A stretch of DNA of 64,000 bases from positions 2,852,001 through 2,916,000 of the forward strand of contig NZ_CP073638.1 of the NCBI RefSeq assembly GCF_029962485.1, written 5' to 3'. Shown piece after piece: positions 17,351-25,282 of this stretch; the first letter of the stretch is position 1; each line of letters starts with the position of its first letter. A program made the translations under genes and the position numbers. Below the pieces are notes generated by a model that was not told where the DNA came from, ran no database searches, and saw only the letters and a list, made by a program, of their open reading frames with translations. Source of the stretch: Burkholderia cepacia (GTDB lineage Bacteria > Pseudomonadota > Gammaproteobacteria > Burkholderiales > Burkholderiaceae).

Positions 17351-18127
17351 TTACAGGTACGGCCTGACCCAGCCGAGGCCTTCGGACGTGCCGGCCTTCG
17401 GGCGGTATTCGCAGCCGATCCAGCCGTCGTAGCCGAGCGTGTCGATCAGCGCGAACAGGTACGGGTAGTTGAGTTCGCCGATATCCGGCTCGTGGCGTTC
17501 GGGCACGCCGGCGATCTGGATGTGGCCGATGCCCGCGAAATCGCGCTTGAGCTTCATCGCGAGATCGCCTTCGACGATCTGGCAGTGGTAGCAGTCGAAC
17601 TGCACCTTCAGGTTCGGCGCGCCGACTTCCGCGCAGATCGCCTGCGCGTCGTCCTGGCGGCTCAGGAAGTAGCCGGGCATGTCGCGCTGGTTGATCGGCT
17701 CGATCAGGATCGTGACGCCGTGCGCGGCAGCGGCCTGTGCCGCATGGCGCAGGTTCGCGAGGTAGGTGTCGCGATGGCGCGCGCGGTCGGCGCCCGGCGG
17801 CACCATGCCGGCCATTACGTGCAGCTTCTTGTTGCCGAGCACGCGTGCATAGTCGAGCGCCTGGTCGATGCCGCGGCGGAACTCGTCCTCGCGGCCCGGC
17901 AGCGACGCGATGCCGCGTTCGCCCGCGGCCCAGTCGCCCGGCGGCGCGTTGAACAGCGCCTGTTCGAGGTTGTGCGCGTCGAGGCGCGCGCGAATGTCCT
18001 CGGCGGCGAAGTCGTACGGGAACAGGTACTCGACGGCCTTGAAGCCGTCGTACGAGGCAGCGGCGAAGCGTTCGAGGAACGCATGCTCGGTGTACATCAT
18101 CGAGAGGTTGGCGGCGAAGCGTGGCAT
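17351..18127 (-). CDS. otnI: 2-oxo-tetronate isomerase OtnI
   Basis: A 258-aa TIM-barrel isomerase of the hydroxypyruvate isomerase (Hyi) family that interconverts 2-oxo-tetronate and 3-oxo-tetronate. Family features include [12 protein letters not shown] at the N-terminus, GMVPPGADR, the metal-ligand glutamates in LIEPIN and GCEYRP, and [11 protein letters not shown] has AGGA upstream. Lying between the transporter and denD, it links the two dehydrogenase products to the shared kinase/decarboxylase route, which favours the OtnI assignment over plain hydroxypyruvate isomerase. Confidence 0.87.
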   Translation of the reverse strand: MPRFAANLSMMYTEHAFLERFAAASYDGFKAVEYLFPYDFAAEDIRARLDAHNLEQALFNAPPGDWAAGERGIASLPGREDEFRRGIDQALDYARVLGNKKLHVMAGMVPPGADRARHRDTYLANLRHAAQAAAAHGVTILIEPINQRDMPGYFLSRQDDAQAICAEVGAPNLKVQFDCYHCQIVEGDLAMKLKRDFAGIGHIQIAGVPERHEPDIGELNYPYLFALIDTLGYDGWIGCEYRPKAGTSEGLGWVRPYL

Positions 18128-18197
18128 GGCAGCGGGTCCTGTGAATGAGTGGGGCGGGGCGCACGGCGCCCCGCGTCGAATTGTGCAGTTCGCCGGA

Positions 18198-19523
18198 TCA
18201 GCGGTTCACGAGTTTCGCGGGCGTGAGCCACACGGCGATCGCGCCGATCACGAGCATCGCGGCCAGCACGTACATGCCGGACGACGTGCTGTGCGTGACG
18301 TCTTTCAGGTAGCCGATCACGTACGGGCTCGCGAATCCGGCGAGGTTGCCGACTGAGTTGATGATCGCGATCCCGGCCGCGGCCGCGGAGCCCGCGAGGA
18401 ACGCGGTCGGCAGCGACCAGAACAGCGGCGCGCAGGTCAGCACGCCGCCTGCCGCGAGCGACAGGAATACGATCGACACCGCCGTATTGTGCGAGTACGA
18501 CGCGGCAACCGCAAACCCGACCGCGCCCATCAGCGCCGGCACGATCAGGTGCCAGCGGCGTTCGCGGCGCTTGTCCGCGCTGTGGCCGAACAGGTTCATC
18601 ACGACGATCGCGACGAGGAACGGAATCGCCGACAGCAGGCCGATCTGGAGCGTATCGGTGATACCGGTCGATTTCACGAGCGTCGGCATCCAGAACGTGA
18701 GGCCGTACTGGCCCGTGACGAACGCGAAGTAGATCAGCGACATCCACCACATGCGCGGGTCCGAGAACACGGCCTTCAGCGAATGGCCGTGCTTCTGCTG
18801 TTCCTGCGGCTGCGCGGCGATCTCGTCCTCGAGCAGCTGCTTCTCGCGCTCGTCGAGCCACTTCGCGCCGCGGATGCTGTTGTCGAGATACAGGATCGTC
18901 GCGATGCCGACGAGCACGGCCGGCACGGCTTCGATCATGAACATCCATTGCCAGCCGTGGAAACCCGAGCCGCCGTGGAAGCGCTCCATGATCCAGCCCG
19001 ACAGCGGGTTGCCGAAGATGCCCGACACGGGAATCGCGGACATGAACACCGCGATGATCTTCGCGCGGCGATGCGACGGGAACCAGTACGTGAGGTACAG
19101 GATCACGCCCGGATAGAAGCCGGCTTCCGCGAGGCCGAGCAGGAAGCGCAGCACGTAGAACTGCGTCGGCGTCTTCACGAACGCGAACAGCGCGGACAGC
19201 AAGCCCCACGTGATCATGATCCGCGCGATCCAGATGCGTGCGCCGAGGCGGTGCATCAGCATGTTGCTTGGCAGTTCGAACAGAAAATAGCCAAGAAAGA
19301 AGATGCCGGCGCCGAGCCCGAACACGGTTTCGCTGAACGCGAGATCCTGCGACATCTGCAGCTTCGCGAAGCCGACGTTCACGCGGTCGAGATACGCGAC
19401 CACGTAGCAGAGCATCAGGAACGGCACGATGCGCCAGAACACTTTCTTGTAGGTGCGGTCGAGTTCGGCCGCATGGGCGGGCGCGGCGGGCGAGCGGCTT
19501 GCGGCCGCGTCGAGAGCAGTCAT
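18198..19523 (-). CDS. MFS transporter, anion:cation symporter family (acid-sugar uptake)
   Basis: A 441-aa, 12-helix major facilitator of the ACS family, which imports organic anions such as hexuronates, phthalate or tartrate. The motif between helices 2 and 3 is [19 protein letters not shown] follows helix 1, and the central cytoplasmic loop is long (about residues 200-245, [14 protein letters not shown]). The start MTALD at 19523 has GGAGA six bases upstream; a further ATG at 19535 has none. Within the operon it most likely imports L-threonate and/or D-erythronate. Confidence 0.87.
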   Translation of the reverse strand: MTALDAAASRSPAAPAHAAELDRTYKKVFWRIVPFLMLCYVVAYLDRVNVGFAKLQMSQDLAFSETVFGLGAGIFFLGYFLFELPSNMLMHRLGARIWIARIMITWGLLSALFAFVKTPTQFYVLRFLLGLAEAGFYPGVILYLTYWFPSHRRAKIIAVFMSAIPVSGIFGNPLSGWIMERFHGGSGFHGWQWMFMIEAVPAVLVGIATILYLDNSIRGAKWLDEREKQLLEDEIAAQPQEQQKHGHSLKAVFSDPRMWWMSLIYFAFVTGQYGLTFWMPTLVKSTGITDTLQIGLLSAIPFLVAIVVMNLFGHSADKRRERRWHLIVPALMGAVGFAVAASYSHNTAVSIVFLSLAAGGVLTCAPLFWSLPTAFLAGSAAAAGIAIINSVGNLAGFASPYVIGYLKDVTHSTSSGMYVLAAMLVIGAIAVWLTPAKLVNR

Positions 19524-19642
19524 CGTCGTCTCCATGAATATCGTGTGCCGGCGGCGCGTACGCCGCCGGATCGTGTGTGTGCTGGCGGAAGGGCCCGCGC
19601 ACACGGCGGGCATGGGAATCGGTGCGTGTCGCGCGCGTCGGG

Positions 19643-20281
19643 CTACCAGCGCGCGCCGAAGGTCTGGCGCAGTTCGTCGAGCGCCGCTTCGGACAGCGGC
19701 GCGGGCTTCGGCTGCGTCATCAGCCACAGCCGTGCCGTTTCCTCGAGTTCTTCGAGTGCGTACGATGCTTGCGATACCGACGGCCCCCACATCACGGGGC
19801 CGAGGCGGTCGAGCAGCACGCCGCGCACCTGATCGGCCCGCGCCGCGACTTCGGCCGCGACGGCCGGGTCGCCGGGTCGGCGGTAGCGGATCAGCGGAAT
19901 GTGGCCGACCTTCATCACGTAGTACGGTGTGATCGGCGGCAGCACGTCGGTGTCGCGCCACACGCCCGCGAGCGTCAGCGCGACGAGGTGCGTCGAATGC
20001 GTGTGGACGACGCCGTTCGCTTCCGCGTTGCGCGCATAGATGCCGCGATGCAGCGCGAGCGTCTTCGACGGCTTGCCGCCCGATACCGGCTGGCCGTCCG
20101 TGCCGACCTTCGCGATGTCGTTCGGGTCAAGCCGGCCGAGGCATGCATCGGTCGGCGTGATCAGCCAGCCGTCGGGCAGGCGCGCGCTGATGTTGCCGGC
20201 GCTTCCGACTGCGTGGCCGCGCGCGTACAGGCTGGCACCGACGATGCAGATCTCTTCGCGCAGTTTCGCTTCGTCGCTCAT
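19643..20281 (-). CDS. otnC: 3-oxo-tetronate 4-phosphate decarboxylase OtnC
   Basis: A 212-aa class-II aldolase/adducin-fold enzyme that decarboxylates 3-oxo-tetronate 4-phosphate to dihydroxyacetone phosphate. The metal-binding histidines are in HTHSTH (about residues 98-103), with another in the C-terminal half; GNISARLPDGWLITPT is the substrate-phosphate region typical of the fold. It overlaps otnK by 4 bases (ATGA), as expected for consecutive steps made together. Context separates it from L-fuculose-phosphate aldolase. Confidence 0.88.
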   Translation of the reverse strand: MSDEAKLREEICIVGASLYARGHAVGSAGNISARLPDGWLITPTDACLGRLDPNDIAKVGTDGQPVSGGKPSKTLALHRGIYARNAEANGVVHTHSTHLVALTLAGVWRDTDVLPPITPYYVMKVGHIPLIRYRRPGDPAVAAEVAARADQVRGVLLDRLGPVMWGPSVSQASYALEELEETARLWLMTQPKPAPLSEAALDELRQTFGARW

Positions 20282-21579
20282 CGTGCGGCTCCGTCCAGCG
20301 CGCGCAGCGCCTTGTCGAAAAAGTCCGTCGTGCCGAAGTTGCCGGATTTCAGCGCGAGGCCGAGCGGCTGCGCGTCGATGGTGGCCGTCGCCGGCACGCC
20401 CGGATCGATCTGCGCGCCGATCTGCAGCGACTTCACGTCGAGCGCTTGCACGACCGCGCCGGACGTTTCGCCGCCGGCGACGACGAACTTGCGCACGCCG
20501 AGTTCGCGCAGGCTGCGTGCGATCGCCGCGAGCGTGCTTTCGACGAGATGGCCGGCTGCTGCGACGCCGAGCGTTTGCTGCACGGCCTTCACTTCATCGG
20601 GCGTCGCGGTTGCGTAGATCAGCACGGGCTGCGGCAGGTGCGAGCGCGCGAACGCGAGCGCCTGGTCGACGACGGGTTCGCCGCGCGATGCCGCGAGCGG
20701 ATCGATGCGGAAGCTCGGCCGCGTCGCGCGCCACGCGGCGACTTGCGCGTTGGTAGCCTTCGACGCGCTGCCGGCGAGCACCGCCGACAGCCCGTCGATG
20801 CGCGGCAGCGACGCCGCGTTGTCGCGTTCGGGCAGTTGCTCCGCGCGGCGGAAGTTCGCGGGCAGGCCGAGCGCGATGCCCGAGCCGCCGGTGACGAGCG
20901 GCAGGCCCGCGCACGCTTCGCCGAGCACGTAGAGGTCGCGGTCCGACAGCGCGTCGGCGATCGCGAAACGCACGCCTTCCGCGCGCAGCTGCTCGATCCG
21001 CGTACGGACGGCAGCCGCGCCGAGCGCGATCGTGTCATGGCGGATCAGGCCGACCGCCGAGGTCGTCTGATGCTGCAGCACGCGCACGAGGTTCGCGTCC
21101 TTCATCGGCGTGAGCGGGTGGTTCTCCATCCCCGATTCGTTCAGCAGCACGTCGCCGACGAACAGGTGGCCGCGATAGATCGTGCGGCCGTTCTCCGGGA
21201 ACGCCGGGCACGCGATCGTGAAGCCGCCGCCGGCCGCGTCGAGCAGCGCATCGGCCACCGGCCCGATGTTGCCCGCGTCGGTCGAGTCGAACGTCGAGCA
21301 GTACTTGAAGAAAAACTGGCGACAACCCTGCGCGCGCAGCCATTCGTACGCGGCGAGCGATTGCGCGACGGCGTCGGCCGCCGGGATCGTGCGCGACTTC
21401 AGCGCGACGACGATCGCGTCGGCGTCGATGGCCGTGTCGGCCGCGGCGCCGTCGGCGGGCACGCCGATCGTCTGCACGGTGCGCATGCCGCTCTTGACGA
21501 GCATGTTCGCGAGATCGGTCGCGCCGGTGAAATCGTCGGCGATACAGCCGAGCAGGGGACGGGAAGCGGAAGCGGTCAT
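20278..21579 (-). CDS. otnK: 3-oxo-tetronate kinase OtnK
   Basis: A 433-aa four-carbon acid-sugar kinase (DUF1537 N- and C-terminal domains) that phosphorylates 3-oxo-tetronate at O4. The N-terminal GCIADDFTGATDLANMLV is the sugar-binding signature. Other matches are KYCSTFDSTDAGNIGPV near residue 90, GGSGIALGLP in the linker, and the nucleotide-binding GGETSGAVV near residue 370. It lies 19 bases after ltnD and overlaps otnC. The length matches the family. Confidence 0.9.
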   Translation of the reverse strand: MTASASRPLLGCIADDFTGATDLANMLVKSGMRTVQTIGVPADGAAADTAIDADAIVVALKSRTIPAADAVAQSLAAYEWLRAQGCRQFFFKYCSTFDSTDAGNIGPVADALLDAAGGGFTIACPAFPENGRTIYRGHLFVGDVLLNESGMENHPLTPMKDANLVRVLQHQTTSAVGLIRHDTIALGAAAVRTRIEQLRAEGVRFAIADALSDRDLYVLGEACAGLPLVTGGSGIALGLPANFRRAEQLPERDNAASLPRIDGLSAVLAGSASKATNAQVAAWRATRPSFRIDPLAASRGEPVVDQALAFARSHLPQPVLIYATATPDEVKAVQQTLGVAAAGHLVESTLAAIARSLRELGVRKFVVAGGETSGAVVQALDVKSLQIGAQIDPGVPATATIDAQPLGLALKSGNFGTTDFFDKALRALDGAAR

Positions 21580-21598
21580 GGCAGGAGCGTCGTTCGAA

Positions 21599-22489
21599 TC
21601 AGCGGGCGGGCGGCAGCGTGATGCCGGGGAAAGTCTTGATCACGGCGGAATCGTCCTCGCCGCCGTGGCCGGCGCTCGACGCGCTCATGAACATCTGGTG
21701 CGCGGTGGCCGACAGCGGCAGCGGGAACTTGCTGCGGCGCGCGGTATCGAGCACGAGGCCGAGATCCTTCACGAAGATGTCGACGGCCGACAGCGGCGTG
21801 TAGTCGCCGTTCAGGATGTGCGGCACGCGGTTCTCGAACATCCACGAATTGCCGGCGCTGTGCGTGATCACGTCGTACAGCGCGTCGGCGTCCACGCCTT
21901 CGCGCAAACCCAGCGCCATCGCTTCGGCGGCCGCGGCGATGTGCACGCCGGCCAGCAGCTGGTTGATGATCTTCACTTTCGAGCCGATGCCGTGTGCGTC
22001 GCCGAGGCGATAGACCTTGCCGGCGATCGCGGCGAGCACGTCTTCGCAACCCGCGTACGCGGCGGCCGGGCCCGACGTCATCATCGTCATCTCGCCGGAG
22101 GCCGCACGCGCAGCGCCGCCCGACACGGGCGCATCGAGCATCTGCAGGCCGGCGGCCTCGATGCGTGCGCCGAGCGCGACCGCGAATTCGGGCGCGACGG
22201 TCGCGCTCGCGATCACGACGCCGCCCGGCTTCATCGCCGCGACCGCGCCGTGCTCGCCGAACAGCACCGTTTCCGTTTGGGCGGCATTGACGACGAGCGT
22301 GACGACGACGTCGCACTGCGCGCCGAGTTCGGCCGGCGTCGCGCAGGCCACGCCGCCTTCGGCGGCGAACGCCTGCAGCACGGTGTCGCGCACGTCGCAT
22401 GCGTGGACGCGCAGGCCGGCGCGCAGCAGCGAGCGTGCGACGCCGAGACCCATCGCGCCGAGGCCGATGACTCCAACATTTCGTGACAT
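21599..22489 (-). CDS. ltnD: L-threonate dehydrogenase LtnD
   Basis: A 296-aa beta-hydroxyacid dehydrogenase (3-hydroxyisobutyrate dehydrogenase family) that oxidises L-threonate to 2-oxo-tetronate. The Rossmann motif GLGAMGLGVA is at residues about 9-18, DAPVSGGAARA is the substrate-binding loop, and the catalytic lysine sits in SKVKIINQLLAG. ATG at 22489 has AAGG upstream. It is the first enzyme gene after the regulator. Together with denD it lets the operon accept two four-carbon acids that meet at the same oxo-acid. Confidence 0.88.
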   Translation of the reverse strand: MSRNVGVIGLGAMGLGVARSLLRAGLRVHACDVRDTVLQAFAAEGGVACATPAELGAQCDVVVTLVVNAAQTETVLFGEHGAVAAMKPGGVVIASATVAPEFAVALGARIEAAGLQMLDAPVSGGAARAASGEMTMMTSGPAAAYAGCEDVLAAIAGKVYRLGDAHGIGSKVKIINQLLAGVHIAAAAEAMALGLREGVDADALYDVITHSAGNSWMFENRVPHILNGDYTPLSAVDIFVKDLGLVLDTARRSKFPLPLSATAHQMFMSASSAGHGGEDDSAVIKTFPGITLPPAR

Positions 22490-22559
22490 GGTCAACCTTG
22501 ATCGATTCGGGAGAGGTTCGAGATGGCGGCGGCGCCCGATCGGGCAGTGGCCGCCGGCT

Positions 22560-23264
22560 TCAGCAGATGCCGGCTTCCGCGAGACGGCGGGCGGCGTTGT
22601 ACATGTGCGTGCGCGCCGCGTTGCGGGCGGCCATCGGGTCGCGTGCACGGATCGCGTCGGCGATCGCCGCATGTTCCTCGCGCACCTGGCGCGAGAAGTC
22701 CTCGCGCGTCGCTTCGTTGCGCCGCGTGACCTTCACGCCGGCTTCGAGGTACTGGTTCAGGAACTGCAGCGTCTTCAGGAAATACGGGTTGCCCGTGACG
22801 GCCGCGATCGTGCGGTGGAACGCGACGTCTTCGGCGACGCCGTCGCGCCCTTCGGCCACTGCATCGTCGATCTTGCGCAGCGCATCGTCGATGTCGGCCA
22901 TGTCTTCATCGGTGTGATGCAGGGCCGCTTCGGCCGCGACCTCGGCCTCGATCGCGCGGCGCACTGCGAGCAAGTGCGGCAGCGAGGTGGCCTCGACCGC
23001 TTCCGCGTAGTCGATCCGCAGCGGCCGGATCGCGCCGTGCTGGTTCACGAACACGCCGCTGCCCTGGCGCGGCTCGACCACGCCTTCGTTCTTCAGCCGC
23101 GAGATCGCCTCGCGGATCACGGTGCGGCTCACGCCGAATTCCTGCGCGAGCACGGCTTCCGTCGGCAGCTTGCCGCTAGCCGAGAAACTGCCGGCTTCGA
23201 TCTGCTTGAGCAGTTGCTGCGCGACATGGTCGCTCATCGCACGGGCGGGAATTTTCTCGAACAT
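22560..23264 (-). CDS. GntR/FadR-family regulator of the acid-sugar operon
   Basis: A 234-aa regulator with an N-terminal GntR winged helix (about residues 10-75; KLPTEAVLAQEFGVSRTVIR, then GSGVFV) and a C-terminal all-helical FCD ligand domain (about 90-225) with metal-site histidines. It is the first gene of the seven-gene minus-strand unit, 70 bases before ltnD. It probably represses the operon until an acid-sugar intermediate binds, as usual for the family. A palindrome 10-40 bases upstream of its start is a likely autoregulatory operator. Confidence 0.88.
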   Translation of the reverse strand: MFEKIPARAMSDHVAQQLLKQIEAGSFSASGKLPTEAVLAQEFGVSRTVIREAISRLKNEGVVEPRQGSGVFVNQHGAIRPLRIDYAEAVEATSLPHLLAVRRAIEAEVAAEAALHHTDEDMADIDDALRKIDDAVAEGRDGVAEDVAFHRTIAAVTGNPYFLKTLQFLNQYLEAGVKVTRRNEATREDFSRQVREEHAAIADAIRARDPMAARNAARTHMYNAARRLAEAGIC

Positions 23265-23274
23265 GGCGCTCTGG

Positions 23275-23303
23275 TTTGTAAGGTGATGTGGTCATCATAC
23301 AAA
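23275..23303. promoter_or_regulatory. Candidate GntR operator upstream of the acid-sugar operon
   Basis: The palindrome TGATG-TGGT-CATCA (23284-23297) is flanked by TTTGTA (23275-23280) and TACAAA (23298-23303). It lies 11-39 bases upstream of the regulator's start codon, where the leader or promoter should be. The TGGT centre resembles FadR-subfamily operators. The assignment is inferred from position and symmetry. Confidence 0.5.
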
Positions 23304-23366
23304 TTTGAGCGTGACGGAGCATCCGGGATAACCCTCGGTTAACGGGGTGCAACGTCGGTCAAGTTG

Positions 23367-23384
23367 ATTGGAACCGGTTTCAAT
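23367..23384. promoter_or_regulatory. LacI-type palindrome without a local LacI gene
   Basis: ATTGGAACCGGTTTCAAT is a 16/18-symmetric palindrome with the central CCGG typical of LacI/GalR operators. It lies about 100 bases upstream of the GntR gene start and 113 bases downstream of the hydrolase stop. No LacI-type regulator is present in this window. Confidence 0.3.
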
Positions 23385-23446
23385 TGATTTCAATTCAGCG
23401 GGCGAGCGTGTGTGCGGCACTCGTCGAAGCAGGCCGAGTGCGACAA

Positions 23447-23478
23447 GGCGCCCTTCGATACGACTCTCGAAGGGCGCC
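23447..23478 (-). terminator. Stem-loop after the secreted hydrolase gene
   Basis: A perfect 12-bp stem GGCGCCCTTCGA/TCGAAGGGCGCC with an 8-base loop lies 18 bases downstream of the hydrolase stop on the minus strand. No T-tract follows; it is a probable 3' end or transcript stabiliser. Confidence 0.5.
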
Positions 23479-23496
23479 GCGTGCCGGGTGCCGCGC

Positions 23497-24282
23497 TCAG
23501 TTTTTCGCGGCGGCCGCCTGCACGATCAGCGTCGCGACGGTCGCGGGCTTCGACTCGTACACGGCATGGCTGCCCGCCGTTTCGACGACGGTGGCGCCGG
23601 CGCGCCTGGCCATCGCGCGCTGCGCATCCGGCGGGATCATCCGGTCGTCGCGCGTGACCAGATACCAGCTCGGCTTCGCGCGCCACGCGGGGGAGGCCAC
23701 TTCGCCGGCGAGTGCATCGACGCCCCACGGCACCTGCGAATTGGCGAGGAAGGCCGCGCGTTCGGGCTTCACGTCGCCGGCGAAGGACGCGGCGAACTTC
23801 GCCTTGTCCAGCATCAGGAAGCCGTTGACCGGCGGCAGGATCGGCGGGGGCGACGCGCCCGGCGGCGGGTTGGCGATCAGCTTCTGTACGGACTCGCCCT
23901 TGTCCGGCGCGAACGCCGCGATGTAGACGAGCCGAGCGACCTTGGGATCGTTGCCGGCCTCCGTGATGACCACGCCGCCGTATGAATGACCGACCAGCAC
24001 CACGGGGCCGTCCTGCGCATCGACGACGGCCTTCGTCGCGGCCACGTCGGCGGCGAGCGTCGTCGTCGCGTTCTGCACGACGCTCACGTTGAAGCCCTTG
24101 GCCTTCAGGAGCTTGTAGACGGCTTCCCAGCCGCTGCCGTCGACGAAGCCGCCGTGCACCAGCACCACGTTGTTGACCGGTTCGGCGGCGGCGGGGCTTG
24201 ACGCGACAATGCCGATCGTCAGCGACATCGCGCCGAGTGCGCCGAGCACGGCGCGCCGGAGGGAGAGGGAATTAGGCTGCAT
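23497..24282 (-). CDS. Alpha/beta hydrolase with signal peptide
   Basis: A 261-aa hydrolase with an exported N-terminus: a signal peptide of about 33 residues (LRRAVLGALGAMSLTIGIVA, cleavage near AAA-EP). The fold begins with VVLVHGGFVDGSGW; the nucleophile elbow is GHSYGG (S100), an acid lies in TRDDRMIP and the catalytic histidine is in GSHAVYES. The family covers esterases and salicylate-ester or haloalkane-type hydrolases, so the substrate is open. It is a close paralogue of the next gene, which lacks the signal peptide. Their separation of only 87 bases and shared strand indicate tandem duplication. Confidence 0.82.
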   Translation of the reverse strand: MQPNSLSLRRAVLGALGAMSLTIGIVASSPAAAEPVNNVVLVHGGFVDGSGWEAVYKLLKAKGFNVSVVQNATTTLAADVAATKAVVDAQDGPVVLVGHSYGGVVITEAGNDPKVARLVYIAAFAPDKGESVQKLIANPPPGASPPPILPPVNGFLMLDKAKFAASFAGDVKPERAAFLANSQVPWGVDALAGEVASPAWRAKPSWYLVTRDDRMIPPDAQRAMARRAGATVVETAGSHAVYESKPATVATLIVQAAAAKN

Positions 24283-24369
24283 GAGATGCCTCTTCTTGAA
24301 AGTTGAATCGAGAGGTGCGCCGCCCGCGTGCGGGGCGGCGCGATACCGATTGCGCTTGCGCGGCGGAAT

Positions 24370-25101
24370 TCAGCGCCTGGACGTCGCGACCGCTTCGGCA
24401 GCCGCGTCGACCAGCTCGGCCACGCCGCCGGGCTGCGACACGTAGATCGCGTGGCTGCCGTCCAGCTCGACCGCGGTGGCCCCTGCACGCGTTGCCATCG
24501 CGCGCTGCGCGTCGGGCGGGATCATCCGGTCGTCCTTTGCGACCAGGTACCAGCTCGGTTTCGTCTTCCAGGCCGGCGCGGTGGCCGCGCCATTCAGCGC
24601 GTCCAGCCCCCACGCCACCTGCGACGCGGCCATGAAAGCCGCCTGCGCGGGCTCGAGGTCGGCCGCGAACGCGTCGGCGAATTGCGCCGGGTCGAGCAGC
24701 AGGAATCCGTTCGGCTGAGGCAGGATCGGCGGAACCGGCGCGCCGGGCGCGGGATTCGCGATCAGCGACGCGACGGACTCGCCGGTCTCCGGCGCGAACG
24801 CCGTCACATAGACGAGCCCCGCGACCTTCGGATGGTTGCCAGCCTCGGTGATGACGACGCCGCCATACGAATGGCCGACCAGGATGACCGGCTTCTCCAG
24901 CGCGTCGATCACCGCATGTGTCGCGGCGACGTCGCCGGCAAGCGACAGCGTGGGGTTCTGGACGATGTGGACGTCGTAGCCGTCACGCGTCAGGATCCGG
25001 TAGACGCCTTCCCAGCCCGAGCCGTCGACGAAACCGCCGTGTACGAGCACGACGGCCGTCCGGCTCGCGACCGACGGCGCGGGCGATGATAAGCTTCCCA
25101 T
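24370..25101 (-). CDS. Alpha/beta hydrolase, cytoplasmic paralogue
   Basis: A 243-aa hydrolase nearly colinear with the downstream paralogue: VVLVHGGFVDGSGWEGVY, the nucleophile elbow GHSYGGVVITEAG, AKDDRMIPPDAQRAM and GSHAIYVS. It has no signal peptide (MGSLSSPAPSVASRTAV), so the pair would act on opposite sides of the inner membrane. ATG at 25101 has GGAGAGGC upstream. The two are probably co-transcribed and face a divergent winged-helix/TPR regulator 181 bases away. Confidence 0.82.
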   Translation of the reverse strand: MGSLSSPAPSVASRTAVVLVHGGFVDGSGWEGVYRILTRDGYDVHIVQNPTLSLAGDVAATHAVIDALEKPVILVGHSYGGVVITEAGNHPKVAGLVYVTAFAPETGESVASLIANPAPGAPVPPILPQPNGFLLLDPAQFADAFAADLEPAQAAFMAASQVAWGLDALNGAATAPAWKTKPSWYLVAKDDRMIPPDAQRAMATRAGATAVELDGSHAIYVSQPGGVAELVDAAAEAVATSRR

Positions 25102-25282
25102 TTCGTTTGCCTCTCCAGGTGATCGATGCAGTGGTCGTATTTCTGCGGCCGCCGGTCGGGGTAGTCGTGCCGGGGCAAGCTGCCGCAGTGACACGCAGTA
25201 TCGAGATGGCGAGCGCCGGCGTATCGAAGGATCGCCGAATAAAATCCAAAACATTCCTGAAGCCGCCGCGGCATGGAGACGT

